From positions 455,508 through 519,507 of the forward strand of contig JADJOT010000008.1 of NCBI GenBank assembly GCA_016713625.1: a DNA stretch of 64,000 nucleotides. The letters are read 5' to 3'. The notes under the pieces were generated by a model. That model was not told where the DNA came from and searched no databases. It worked only from the letters and a program-made list of their open reading frames with translations. Below, piece after piece: positions 51,567 to 61,409 of this stretch. A program made the translations under genes and the position numbers. The DNA comes from Candidatus Accumulibacter affinis (lineage in GTDB: Bacteria > Pseudomonadota > Gammaproteobacteria > Burkholderiales > Rhodocyclaceae). How positions within the stretch are numbered: position 1 is the first letter of the stretch; the number at the start of each line of letters is the position of its first letter.

Positions 51567-54500
51567 CTAAGCTCCCGTCGCCACGATGGTGTGGTGTCCC
51601 GACGCAGCCAGATCGTTGCTACCCATGGCGATACTCTCCTGCGATTGATCACTGCCGGATTTGCGGATGCTCAGGTTGCGCACCCGGTCCACGCCCACGG
51701 TTCCCTGCACCACCGCGCCAACTTCAGATAAATACATGGCGCGACCGAATTCCCAACCTTCGCCATCCGGGCCACCACTCAGCGGATGCAGGAACGCCCG
51801 CAGCTTGTCGAACACTCGCTTCTCGACCGCCTTCGCCTCCTCGATGCGCAGGGGGATCACTTCGGCGGCGACGTCGATCGCAACGTAGCGCGGACCGATC
51901 ACGTCGATCCGGTTGCTCAGGGTCGCCAGCGATCGAGCCGTCAGGAAGTCCTTGACGGTGTTGAGCAGGTTCTCGGTCGGCAGCGGCTGGTCCTCTTCCC
52001 CGTACGGCACGATGATCACCGTGATCCATCCTGGATCAGTTCCCTGACGATTCTCCCCGGTCAGCGAATCTGCCCTGGTCAGTGCCAGGCAGCGGGACTT
52101 CGCGACCTCTCCCGCGGCCTCGCGGGCCAGCCATTCGTAGTCCTCGACGGTCACCGCGCGATCCCGGCTCTTGATGCGCAAAGGACCACTGGTCGCCACA
52201 TTGGCGATAGCCTCGGCATCGGCGCCGCCGCGCGACGCTTCGAGGTTGAAGACCTTGTCGACGAGGGGGATGGTGGTCTTCAGCTCGCTCAGGGTGCGCG
52301 ACGCGCACTGGCCTTTGGCGCCGCCACCGGCGCGGTAAATCCTGCCCACAATGCTGTCCTTGCCTGCCGGCGGAATCCGGCCGTGCACGCTGTCGCCGAA
52401 GGTAATGGTGCCGGTTACGTGGTCCACGACATAATGGCGGTCGGCAGGGGTGGACAGGCTCATTGCCGACACCGCATGCCAGCGCACCCAGACTTCGATG
52501 ACATTGCCGGCGGCGTCGGTAACGGTGCGAACGGCGTCCGGACCTTCGTCAGCCGCAATCCGCTGCTGCTCCGCGTCGCCCGGCGGCGTGGGCTCCCGAA
52601 CCTCGATGATCTGGCCCGCCAGGATCGGCGTCTTGGCGAACTGGAACCTTTGATCGGGATCCCCATTGCTCGAGCCGAGGATATGATCCCTGAAAGTTAT
52701 GCCGTGGCTGGCCCAGACCGTGTTCAACGCGATTGCGCCCAGTCGGGGTGGTGTAGTGTAGCCGCCAGACTCGAGGCTGGCGCGAATCCACAAGCCCTTC
52801 CTGCCGAACAGATATCGTTCCTGGGCATTGGCCGGCGAGATGAAGCGCAGGAGCCCGCTGCGGGCGAGATTTGTCGTCTCGTCTTCGACCGGCAGCCGCT
52901 GCCAGTCCGTGCCGTTCCAATACCACCAGACGACGACTGCTGCGCCTGCTGACCCAATCGCCTGGGCCGGCTTGCGAGGTCCATAGAGCGGCTGCACGAC
53001 CTGCAGGTAAATGCTCAGCGGGGTGCCCGTCTGGGTGGTGACGGGGTCGAATTCAAGGTAGAGCACGGGCCGGCTTTCGTTCCATCCGAAAAACGGTTGA
53101 AACGGGCCGGGTGCTGTCACGTCCCGATAGGCGAAGCTGTTTTCCGTCAGCAGGGCGTGTGCCTTGCCGCTGGTCGTCACGCTATAGCTGAGATCCATCG
53201 ATTTGATCGACGGGGCTGCGAAGGTCGCGGCGACGTACATGAAGGTATCGACCAGTCCGCTCTTGGTCAGCAAGGCCAGGATGCTCTGGTACTTACCGGA
53301 ATCGGTTTCGATTTCCCCCAATTCCTTCTGCAGAGCCTCATTGGCCGTCTGTTGGTAGCCGGCTTCTCTTCCGTAATCACCCGCGATGATTCGGATCCGG
53401 ATCCAGTAGTCGTCGATGCCATTGACCGACGTTGCGACGATCGGCGGACAGCGGAACGTGACGGCACCCTCTTGTGTGAAGGCCTTGCTGGTATCGGAAA
53501 ATTCGAAGTCACCGCCGGTGGGCGCACCGTCCTGGGTGGTCGTGCCGACAATGCGCCAGCTGGAACCGTCCCAGTACTCCCAGGCCAGACTCACCGCAGC
53601 GACCGGTTGGCGAGGCGCCTGGGACAACACCACGGCCAGCCCTAGCACGGCATCGGGGATGCTGAATGCCTGGTGGCTGGCGATATAGAGGGTGTCGTTG
53701 AACCTGGGGCGTTCGCCAAACGGGAAGAAATCCTTGGTGATATCCAAAGGAACATTGTTGAAAAAAGCCAGGTATGCGGGTACCGGCCGATCGGCGATCA
53801 CGGTGCCGACGGCAATACTGCGGACCTGCACTGGCGCGGCGTCGGTGGTCTTCGCCCTGACCCAATAGCTCGATCTGCTGATCATGGCACCGGCGCCATC
53901 GTGGCCGGCAACCGTCATTGGGGCAATACCCGGTGTCTTCAGGGAATATCCTGAATTGCCTGTAGTCACCTTTTCCGGCTCGCGCCAACCCGTGGCCGTG
54001 GAATACTCCCAGCGCAGGATCGGCAACTGATCGTCCTGCGCCAAGGTGAATTCAACGGTCAAGTCCGCCCCCGCCCGGTCGGCATTGGCGAACAGGCTGT
54101 CGTGTCCGATGTAGAGGGCATGCGGGTTCGCTTGCCACGCAGACGGCCCGCCCGCATCAGCAAACACTTCCAGGCCATCGGCGTGAGGAGCTGCGACCAG
54201 TCCGCTCAAGTCGATGTAGCGATCCTTGCGCAGGTCCACCGAGAACGCTCCCGCCAGGGTGGCGCGGGTCACGATCAGGTCCAGTTCCGTCTCGAAGACG
54301 ACATCCTCGCGCTTGGCGGCACCCACCTGCGTGCCTCCCGGCACCAGTCGGTCGGTCGGCGCCTTTTCGGACAAGACAAAGGTCAGCGGCGCGCGCCGGC
54401 TTGGGGGGCTTTCGGTCGATTCCCAGGAAATCGAGAAACGCCAGGAAGTTCTTGTCCGGCACGCGGTTGATCTGACCGGTAAGCGTTTCCCCCATGTGCG

Positions 54501-54693
54501 CGGCCAGCTTCAACAGGGCCATGCCGAAGTCGCTCTGGTCATCGGCAACACTCAGGATCTGGTTGTCGTCACCGCTGATCTCTGTTTCCGACTTCCACGC
54601 CTCGAACCGATCCGGGATCCTCCGGATCATTTCGATCAGCAAATCCCTGGCGCGTCGCGGATCAATGGGAGGAGGTCTCACGGACAAGGTCAT
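51567..54693 (-). CDS. putative baseplate assembly protein (Afp11-type), one frameshift
   Basis: About 1041 residues if one base is dropped from the run of six G/C at 54403-54408: the first frame gives M-T-L-S-V-R-P-P-P-I-D-P-R-R-A, D-D-Q-S-D-F-G-M-A-L-L-K-L-A-A-H-M-G-E-T and stops making sense at K-P-P-K-P; dropping the base gives R-A-P-L-T-F-V-L-S-E-K, continuing in a 935-residue frame. That frame includes beta domains with W-E-Y-W-D-G-S-S-W and the C-terminal J-like domain (R-G-G-A-D-A-E, D-Y-E-W-L-A-R-E-A). Large wedge component. Confidence 0.85.
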
Positions 54694-55097
54694 TCCCTCC
54701 CCAGGTAATAGGGGTAGACGAGGTTGTGTTCGCTGTTGGTGGTGATCATGCGGTAGTCGATGCTGATCAATAGCGTGGCGTCGGAATCGGAGTCCGCCTG
54801 GGCGTCCACCGCGAGCAGTTCAATCCTCGGCTCCCACTTTTCGAGTGCCTCGCGGACGAAAAAGATTGCCAGGCCGGCGGTGGAGGTATTGTTCGGGGCG
54901 AACGCCAGGCGATTCAGGTCGCAGCCAAACTCTGGCCGCATCAGCCGCTCGCCCGGCGGAGTGCCGAGCACGATCCGGATCGACTCCTCGATCGATTGTT
55001 CGTAAGCGGAAACCGCAATACGGGTGATGCGGTCGGGTCCCGCACCGACGGCGATCGGGAATCGCCAACCGACTCCGAGAAAGTCACGTTCCGCCAT
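54690..55097 (-). CDS. gp25/GPW-family baseplate protein (Afp9-type)
   Basis: 135 residues. The gp25 lysozyme-like fold of baseplate wedges: G-V-G-W-R-F-P, E-E-S-I-R-I-V-L-G-T-P-P-G-E-R-L-M-R-P-E-F-G-C, F-V-R-E-A-L-E-K-W-E-P-R. The E-R-L-x-x-P-x-F-G motif is the family signature that initiates sheath assembly. Overlaps the Afp11 start (ATGA). Confidence 0.95.
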   Translation of the reverse strand: MAERDFLGVGWRFPIAVGAGPDRITRIAVSAYEQSIEESIRIVLGTPPGERLMRPEFGCDLNRLAFAPNNTSTAGLAIFFVREALEKWEPRIELLAVDAQADSDSDATLLISIDYRMITTNSEHNLVYPYYLGRE

Positions 55098-55105
55098 GGC
55101 TGCGC

Positions 55106-55498
55106 TTACCCGATGAACACGGTGCCCACCGCAAGTACGGTTCCGGCGGGTAGGTCGGAAGGATCGTTGCAGGTCGTCGCCATGTCACCGTTGCGCGCCG
55201 CCATCTTGCCGTTGATCTTCACGGCGGGGCTGCCGACCTTGATCGTCGCCTGGTTGCCCGGCGGGTTCTGGAATGGTCCGCCCTGGGGAATATGCGGCGG
55301 TGTATTGGAAGCCGTGGAGTCTACGGTCGCCGCCGGCATCCCCATGATATTCACATCGGCGCTGAGAGCGCCGTCGATGATTCCGACAAAGGGATGCGGC
55401 AAGGGCGTGGGCACCGGCGCAGGACCGGCCGGGATCATCACGATGTGGATATCGGTTGCCATCACCTGGTCGCCCTTTTTTGCCGCTGCTTGTCCCAT
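55106..55498 (-). CDS. PAAR-like spike-tip protein
   Basis: 130 residues from ATG 55498 (AGGAG 7 bases upstream); ATG 55504 is too close to that site. Pro/Gly-rich and His-containing beta segments with I-H-I-V-M-I-P, P-H-P-F-V-G, I-K-V-G-S-P-A-V-K-I-N-G-K and C-N-D-P match the PAAR/DUF4150-type tip that sharpens the spike. It lies between the gpV spike and gp25 genes. Confidence 0.85.
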   Translation of the reverse strand: MGQAAAKKGDQVMATDIHIVMIPAGPAPVPTPLPHPFVGIIDGALSADVNIMGMPAATVDSTASNTPPHIPQGGPFQNPPGNQATIKVGSPAVKINGKMAARNGDMATTCNDPSDLPAGTVLAVGTVFIG

Positions 55499-55507
55499 GA
55501 CCATCTC

Positions 55508-56190
55508 CTAGTTGATGTTGACGGTCGCGCCCTGCAAATTCATGGTGGCGCTGGCCTTGATATTCATTTCCGAGCCGGCTTCCATCTGCAGCGCGGCGCT
55601 GGATTTCAATTCCAGCTCTTTGGCGATCAGGCTGATCTTGCCCTGCGGCGCCTTCAGTACGAGGTCCTGGTCGGTGGTGATGGTGATCGTGTTTTCCTTG
55701 CTGTCGATAACCACGGAGTTCTTGCCGGTCTTGTCGATGACCTCGATTTTTTCGCTGCCGTCCGTGTCGTCAAGCTTGATGATGTGGCCGCTGCGCGACT
55801 TGATAAGCCGGATGTTGTTCTTGCCATCATTCGCGAACTCCGGCGGCAGGACGTCGACGCCGTTCCACAGTGCACCAATCACGAACGGTCGGCGCATGTC
55901 GCCGTGCTCAAAGGCCACCAGTACTTCGTCATCGACCTCAGGCAGAAACACACTGCCACGTTCCTTGCCCGCCATCAGCGTCGCCACCCTCGCCCATTCG
56001 CTCTCGTCATCCTCGGAAAACCAGGAAATTTCACGCGCACGCGCCCGAGGTTGTCCGGGTCCTTGATGTTGGTGACGACGCCAATGGCGACACCTGCACC
56101 GGATACTCGGGCGGTGCCATCGTGGCCGCCCTGTTCGCTGCTGCCTGCAGGAGCATTCGCGGTGCCGATCAACTGCTGACCTAGACTCAT
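55508..56190 (-). CDS. gpV/VgrG-type spike protein, one frameshift
   Basis: About 227 residues with one missing base (C) near 56023-56025. First frame: M-S-L-G-Q-Q-L-I-G to G-R-V-R-V-K-F-P; restored continuation W-F-S-E-D-D-E-S-E-W, then an OB-fold (V-D-D-E-V-L-V-A-F-E-H-G-D, P-F-V-I-G-A-L-W-N-G-V-D) and a C-terminal triple-helix beta region (V-L-K-A-P-Q-G-K-I-S, A-S-A-T-M-N-L-Q-G-A). gp5/gpV C-terminal spike that carries the PAAR tip. 683 bases, one short of a whole number of codons, fits the deletion. Confidence 0.85.
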
Positions 56191-57255
56191 ACGGAATTCC
56201 TCGTGGCTTCGAAGCGAGTACGGTAGCCGGTTGGCCCGATCGTATGTTGGGCCGATACGACGTAATAGGGGCCGCTGAATGTCTTGCCAACGCCGGCAAT
56301 GTCGATGGTCTTGCCGGCTCGGATCAGGGGCGATCCAGCGCATTCCCCTTGCGCCTCGATGAAGTTGCTTTGCTGGCGGTTGTACCAGGCTTTGGCGATC
56401 TGGGCGGCCGCATCGGCGTCCGCCAGGACCTGCCCCGGGATGGTGCGTGTCGCGGACGTAAAGGCGGCAGCCGACAATTCGGCACCGGTCTGCTTGCCAC
56501 CCATTTTCGCCGTCTCGTCGCCGGCACCTGCTTTGCCGAGAATGAGTTTCTTGGTCTTTACATCCCAGCCGCGCACCCTCCACCTTGGCGCCGTCGGCGA
56601 TGACCCGCTGGCGTGGCGTGAATTCGATCAGGTCGCGGCGGTAGGTCAGGCTGACGACGGGCTCGTCCTGCAGCTTCGGCTTGCGAAAATGGAGTGTCTT
56701 GTCTTCGACTGAGACCTCATAGTTGAGTGGCCAGGCCAGACGCAACAGGAGCGCCAGGTCGGTTTCGTTATTCTGCGTGACGTGCGGATGCGTGTCGGTG
56801 GTACTCTCAACGGCGGCGGTCAAGCCAATCGCATTGGCGATCTCGGAGGCGATGTCGCTGGATGTCTTGTTTTGAAAAGTGCGCTGGCGGTTGCCGAACT
56901 GAAGCCGGTGCAGCCGATTGTAGGCGCGAACCCGCAAACTGTCGGGGCCGTCGATGCCGCCGAACGCGGGCTCCAGGGCAGTGACCTCGCCGGTAAATAC
57001 TGCGCTTTCGCTATTGATGCCGAGTGCCATCTCAAGCGGCGTACCCAGCGCAAACTGGTCGAGATAGGCTTCATTCAGGCGCATGCGCATCCCGTCCCAG
57101 AGATTGACCGAGAAACTGAGCATGGCCGGCATGTTGAGGTCCTCAGACCACTCTACCGAGCCGATGTCGGCCTTTAGCGCCGGGGCAGCGGCGACCTTGC
57201 CTATCGACAGCGTGAATCGCGGTATGCCGACCAGCGGCGTGACGGGTGCGCTCAT
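56187..57255 (-). CDS. phage late control D/VgrG N-terminal-type spike base, one frameshift
   Basis: About 355 residues with one extra base near 56574-56581 (GAGGGTGCG should read GAGGTGCG). Restored frame: V-E-V-R-G-W-D-V-K-T-K-K follows I-A-D-G-A-K. The gpD/Afp8 fold: F-S-V-N-L-W-D, F-T-G-E-V-T-A-L-E-P, N-E-T-D-L-A-L-L-L-R-L-A. Hub between tube and spike. ATGA overlaps both sides show a coupled operon. Confidence 0.85.
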
Positions 57256-57440
57256 GCTTGCTGGGCAGGTACCAGCAACAGGCGGCCAAAGTCCTGTTGA
57301 CCCGGAAATCGCAAGGGGTTGGCGATGCCGTTGGCGTCAGCGATCGGCCGCCACAGACGCGGGTCACCGTAGACCTGCGCAGCAATCATTGGCAGCGTGT
57401 CCCCTGACTTTACTGTCCAAACCGTCGTCGATGTGATCAT
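57252..57440 (-). CDS. LysM domain protein (Afp7-type part)
   Basis: 62 residues: a single LysM (V-W-T-V-K-S-G-D-T-L-P-M-I-A, Y-G-D-P-R-L-W-R-P-I-A-D-A-N-G-I) and a short tail. In many systems this domain is fused to the CIS_tube-type protein; here it is a separate gene 43 bases downstream. Joins tube to the spike hub. Confidence 0.88.
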   Translation of the reverse strand: MITSTTVWTVKSGDTLPMIAAQVYGDPRLWRPIADANGIANPLRFPGQQDFGRLLLVPAQQA

Positions 57441-57483
57441 TGCCGGTATCCTGATAGTTCTTCGTTGGCCGCCCTTGCCACCT

Positions 57484-57918
57484 TCAGCCGGATTGCGGCC
57501 ACGCTTTGAGCGTTAGCGTCAGCACCGATCTGACCGGGGTACCGTCGGCGAGAAACAACGAGAAGTCTTCTTTGAGACTCGCCACTACGCCCTTGTAGGT
57601 GGTTTTTCCCCACTGGAACAGGCAGCCCACGGCCCTGGCCGTTTTCGATTGGCCCGGGTCAAGCCTTTCCTTGAAGTACCTTGTCTTCTCCCGAACATCG
57701 GTACGTGCCTCGTAGCTGTCGTAGTTCAACGTGAGCACGAGATCGCCTGCCGTGGTCTTCGTCCACTGCAGGCTTTGCCCGACTTCGTTCCAGGTGATGT
57801 TCCAGGTGTTCGAGTAGGTCGCCGGGTTGAACTGCACCGCAATTCCGGCACCGGCTATCGGCTTTCCGTTCGCGTCGAGCGGCAGCAATTGGGCTTTGTG
57901 ATCTGCGCCGGGATTCAT
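57484..57918 (-). CDS. CIS tube-end protein (Afp7/Pvc7 N-terminal type)
   Basis: 144 residues. F-N-P-A-T-Y, D-L-V-L-T-L-N-Y-D-S-Y-E, T-D-V-R-E-K-T-R-Y-F and C-L-F-Q-W-G are characteristic of the CIS_tube (PF19266-like) domain found before LysM in eCIS hub adaptors. ATGA overlap with the preceding gene. Confidence 0.85.
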   Translation of the reverse strand: MNPGADHKAQLLPLDANGKPIAGAGIAVQFNPATYSNTWNITWNEVGQSLQWTKTTAGDLVLTLNYDSYEARTDVREKTRYFKERLDPGQSKTARAVGCLFQWGKTTYKGVVASLKEDFSLFLADGTPVRSVLTLTLKAWPQSG

Positions 57919-58301
57919 GATCGGATACCTCGCCGCTCCCGTTCCACCACCAGGCGCCGCTCGAGGATGCCGAAAATGCGGTCTGCGAGAAACTCGATCG
58001 ACATCGACGAACCCTTGCTCCCCTGGCTACCGCTCAGGTCCTGGTGCGTGGCAGGCGCCGTCGGAGTTGGCGTGGCGGCGCCCAAGGTCGCGGCCACAAG
58101 CGTCGGCGGCGGGTTAACTTCCGCAAGCGAGGTCCGCAGGGTAAGCTCGGCGGCCATCGCTCGCGCGCCGGCTGTCGGCTGCGCCGCCGTCTGCACATCG
58201 ACCAGATAGGTCATATTCGGCGCCTGCAGGGTGTCACCCGCGTCATGACCCCGTTCAAGCCCGGCCGGTAACGGACGGTCAAGGACTTGTTTGAGCGTCA
58301 T
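57915..58301 (-). CDS. eCIS-locus protein with helical C-terminal tail
   Basis: 128 residues. An N-terminal half rich in Ala/Thr/Pro and a C-terminal E-F-L-A-D-R-I-F-G-I-L-E-R-R-L-V-V-E-R-E-R-R-G helix. Similar short proteins precede the Afp7-type gene in some eCIS loci, and gene position fits. Function unknown. Overlaps neighbours by 4 bases on both sides. Confidence 0.7.
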   Translation of the reverse strand: MTLKQVLDRPLPAGLERGHDAGDTLQAPNMTYLVDVQTAAQPTAGARAMAAELTLRTSLAEVNPPPTLVAATLGAATPTPTAPATHQDLSGSQGSKGSSMSIEFLADRIFGILERRLVVERERRGIRS

Positions 58302-59741
58302 CGGCGCCTGAGCTGGCTGCCATCGATCCGGAGTGGTTCGACCATCCGGCAGACGCCGCCGCCAACCGCAGGTAGCGTCAGTGGCAGCGTGGATGTTAAC
58401 TGCCGCGTGCCATCGCTGATCGGCGTCGCGGTGATCGCCGAAGCTCCCGGATGGTTATTTTCCGGCGCTGCTGCAGCCGGCTTCACGCCGAACGACCGGC
58501 CAATAGCCGCGGCGACCGGCGTACCAAGGCTGGGCAGGGTGAGCGATTTGCGTTGCACGAGCCGGTGACCGCCCGGCATCGACACCTGCCGAAACAGGCT
58601 CGAACCAGGGCGCGAGGCTGCGTGCGGCGGAGTGCCTGTAGCGGCGCCCGGCGATGCCGGTGGCGCCGGCGCGCGAACAGCGCCTGGAACGGGTTCGCCG
58701 GTAGAGCCGAACGAAGGATAGTTCGGGGCCGCGGCCGAACGGCGAAGCTGCTGATGGCGGGCCGGGGGGAAACGGCGAAGCGACTGGATGGCTGTGCTCC
58801 GGCGCCGCTGTAGCCGGCATCACGCCGAATGATTGGCCACCGAACGACCGGCCGATAGCCGCGGCGACCGGCGTACAAAGGCTGGGCAGGGCGAGCGATC
58901 GCGCTGCACGAGCCGGTGACCGCCCGCCACCGACACCTGCCGAAACAGGCCCGCACCAGGGCGCGAGGCTGCGTACGGCGGAGTGCCTGTACTGGCGACT
59001 GGCGATGCCGTCGGCGTCGGCAAGTGACCAGCGGCAGGATCGGGCATAGGTGGTGGCGCGCCATGCGTGGTGGCTGTGGATGACGCCAGGATGCGCTCGG
59101 GAGTCGTGGATCGGAAGGCCGTGGCGGTGACGTGACGAGGATCAGCGACCGCGCTCAGATCAGCACTGGTGGTGGGGCGGCGGACCACCATCCCGTGGTT
59201 AGCGACCGTTGTCGGGGTATCGGTAGGCATCTTCGCGCGGTCGGCGCCAGGGCAGGGCAATGGCCGTTGCGGTGGCTTGGGTCATCGTCAGGGGGCGCCC
59301 AGCGCGCATGCGGCAACTGCGCTCATCGCGGCTGGCGCAAGCGGTGCTGGGCGCGCCAACCAGCGGTTGGCGTTGCACCAGCAAACGCGGCGTACTCACG
59401 GGCCTGGCCGTGACAGTCCGGCATCCACGCCGCCAGGCCATGTGCGATGGCATCCCTGCCTGACGATCCACGCCGGCCGCAAGCCGGACAGCCGGTCGCG
59501 CCGGCGCATTGGTTGCGGCGTGCAAAGCGGTGGACACCTTTTTCCCCGTGCCTGGACCACCCGCCATGCCTGCGGTTTTGCAGCATGCGCAGGACCAACG
59601 ACGGTCCGTGCCGGATAACCGGCGCAACGAAATACTTGCCGAGAATACGTTCGGCAAACGCTGCTGCTGCCGGGCGCGTCGCATGGAGGAGGGCTTGATG
59701 GTGCCCGTAAGCGGCGGTGGTCCGATCGTCCTGGCGGCCAT
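58298..59741 (-). CDS. Pro/Ala/Arg-rich eCIS linker protein, several frameshifts
   Basis: Probably one gene of about 480 codons. ATG 59741 begins M-A-A-R-T-I-G-P-P-P-L; the frame shifts near 59250, again in the right repeat copy near 58890 and again before 58740, ending in the frame of R-I-D-G-S-Q-L-R-R-R at 58298. The three L-V-Q-R motifs (near 59370, 58900, 58560) show the same protein. A GTG start at 59763 with AAGGAG in another frame is an alternative. Low-complexity, probably disordered; family unknown. Confidence 0.5.
58481..58676. repeat. direct repeat copy 1 (about 195 bp)
   Basis: Similar to 58819-59030, same orientation, about 80-85% identical by eye over 190 bases. It encodes G-G-H-R-L-V-Q-R-K-S-L-T-L-P-S-L-G-T-P and the preceding Ala-rich segment. 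Confidence 0.7.
58819..59030. repeat. direct repeat copy 2 (about 205 bp)
   Basis: Partner of 58481-58676. Relative to copy 1 it lacks one base after V-Q-R, which breaks the frame here, and it has an extra about 15-base segment near 58830. The comparison localises one of the frameshifts exactly. Confidence 0.7.
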
Positions 59742-59794
59742 CAGTGGTCACTTTGCTTCTCCTTTGATGCACCCTTTGCCGAGTAGTCGTCATT

Positions 59795-60333
59795 CTAGAA
59801 ACCAACCGAACCGACTACGCCGAGCACGCCACGAACGCCGGACAGGGCCTGGCTTAACGCGGACTTGGTCAGGCCGTGGTGCGCCAGGGTCAAACTCTCG
59901 AAGGCAACCTGCCCGGCTGCCGCATTGAGAGTCGGTCCGGACCACTTGACGGGGAAGGCCTGGAAAAAGTCCCACCACATTGCAGGGATACCCTGGGCGT
60001 CGAGAAGATAGATGCTGCCGTTCTTGCGCTCGACCTTGCCTGCCACCACATCCGCATACCAGTTCCAGAGCAGATCGCGATCGGTCTGGCCTTTCTTGAG
60101 CACCAGGTCGCTCTGGGTGGTCCACTTGGGAAGCCCAGAACGCAGTCGTTTACACCGCCTTCGCGAATCGACTCGACTTCGGTGCTCATATCCAGGCCCG
60201 ACAGTTCGCTGAATCCGCCGGCAATGATTCCCTCGATCTCGACCAGGAAGTTATACGCGCCATAGGGATCCAGGCGCGCGCCAAGGGCACGGCCGGCGAT
60301 GGTCATCGTGGCATTGATGCCTGAAACGGGCAT
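59795..60333 (-). CDS. phage tail tube protein, one frameshift
   Basis: About 179 residues (539 bases plus one missing). M-P-V-S-G-I-N-A-T-M-T-I-A-G, L-D-P-Y-G-A-Y-N-F-L-V-E-I-E-G, F-S-E-L-S-G-L-D, and after restoring a base near 60131-60136: V-L-K-K-G-Q-T-D-R-D-L-L-W-N-W-Y. Tube subunit of the T4 gp19-like family (Afp5-type). The ATG comes 2 bases after the previous stop, with GGAGG upstream. Confidence 0.88.
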
Positions 60334-60335
60334 GC

Positions 60336-60491
60336 TTACCTCCGCTGGTACTGCTCATTGAGCTTCTTGTTGATGGCCGACACCTCATTACACCAGCGAT
60401 GGCGGTCCCGATGCTCCAGTTCCAATATCTCCGCATACGGCCAATGCAGGTGATAAGCCAGGAAGGCTACCTCCTCGTATAGTGCACCGAG
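60336..60491 (-). CDS. DUF6760-type small eCIS protein
   Basis: About 50 residues; stop TAA at 60336-60338, directly before the tube gene. Y-E-E-V-A-F-L-A-Y-H-L-H-W-P-Y, E-H-R-D-R-H-R-W and N-E-V-S-A-I-N match the short DUF6760-like protein seen near eCIS tubes. The start is unclear since no ATG/GTG in frame appears after the preceding stop (TAA 60504-60506). Confidence 0.7.
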   Translation of the reverse strand, partial: LGALYEEVAFLAYHLHWPYAEILELEHRDRHRWCNEVSAINKKLNEQYQRR

Positions 60492-60503
60492 AGGGGTAGC
60501 CGG

Positions 60504-60863
60504 TTATTCCCCGGCTCCACCTCTACGGCGAACTGATGGTCGACTTGGGGCACACCGTTGTGACGGTATTCGACCCCCTGCTCGTTGATGCGCCGGTAGA
60601 TGCCCTGGAGGAAATTGAGGTCCTCCGCAAACAGGCCTCGATGACTCGGGTATTGACCATCTTCAGTTCTCCCAGCCGGTGATCACCCGCGACAGCAAGA
60701 TGATCGTCAGGTACGCGGGATTCTGCTGCACCCGCGCATCCTTCATCGGCAGAATCTCGTCGCCGGCTGTCGCCAGCCGCATCACGCCTTCCTTGGCAGG
60801 TTACCGTCCGGGTCCAGATAACCCTTGGGAGACGAATTCATACTCGGTCTGCAGTGCCGACAA
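60504..60863 (-). CDS. phage tail assembly protein, frameshifted
   Basis: About 120 codons with two or more small indels. TTG 60863 after AAGGGAAG begins L/M-S-A-L-Q-T-E-Y-E-F-V; a shifted frame resumes G-Y-L-D-P-D-G-N-L and M-R-L-A-T-A-G-D-E-I-L-P, V-Q-Q-N-P-A-Y-L-T-I-I-L-L-S-R-V-I-T, then F-A-E-D-L-N-F-L-Q-G-I-Y-R-R-I-N. This fits the P2 gpE-like 'tail assembly protein' near eCIS tubes. Confidence 0.65.
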
Positions 60864-60956
60864 AGCGCTTCCCTTGCCGGTCACGATGCGAGTCGCGAAC
60901 CACCGGCAGAAACCGATGGCCTGACTTGTCGGCGCCGAAAAAGCGCCTGGATGAAT

Positions 60957-61397
60957 TACTGGACTCGAACAACTTCCTCTGCAGACCAGATCCAGACTCT
61001 CGATCAGCACTTCGGCCCCTTGGCGGACAGGTCACTCGCACGGCTTTGGTGGGCCAGGCCTCCATGATGTTCCAGCGCGCCTGTCATCGCCGGCCCCGTC
61101 GATCAGCACCAGCGACAGGTTCTTTCGATTGCTCTGCGCGCCTTGGTCTATGAGCCTGCTTGCGCCAGTTATAGGAGGTCCATGGAATCGGTCAGACCCC
61201 ACTTGAGAGTGACGTTTGCTGCAGGTGGTCTGCCCCGAAAGCTTGCGGTTATGCACCGGGTCGGTGCCTCCTGGTAATCGATCGGCGCGGGTGGTGGAGT
61301 CCGGAATCGTGGCGTCGGCGAACGCGGCCTGGTTAATGCCGTCGATCTCGACGCGAAACCGGAAGTTACGATAGGGATCTTTGGTGCCCTGTTGGAA
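60957..61397 (-). CDS. phage tail tube protein (first), frameshifted
   Basis: About 147 codons with several indels. G-T-K-D-P-Y-R-N-F-R-F-R-V-E-I-D-G at the N-terminus, V-T-L-K-W-G-L-T-D-S in the middle, N-R-K-N-L-S-L-V-L-I-D-G-A-G-D-D and I-E-S-L-D-L-V at the end. The ribosome site GAGGAGG lies at about 61400 but no intact ATG follows. Afp1/Pvc1-type tube. Confidence 0.75.
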
Positions 61398-61409
61398 GTT
61401 CCTCCTCGA

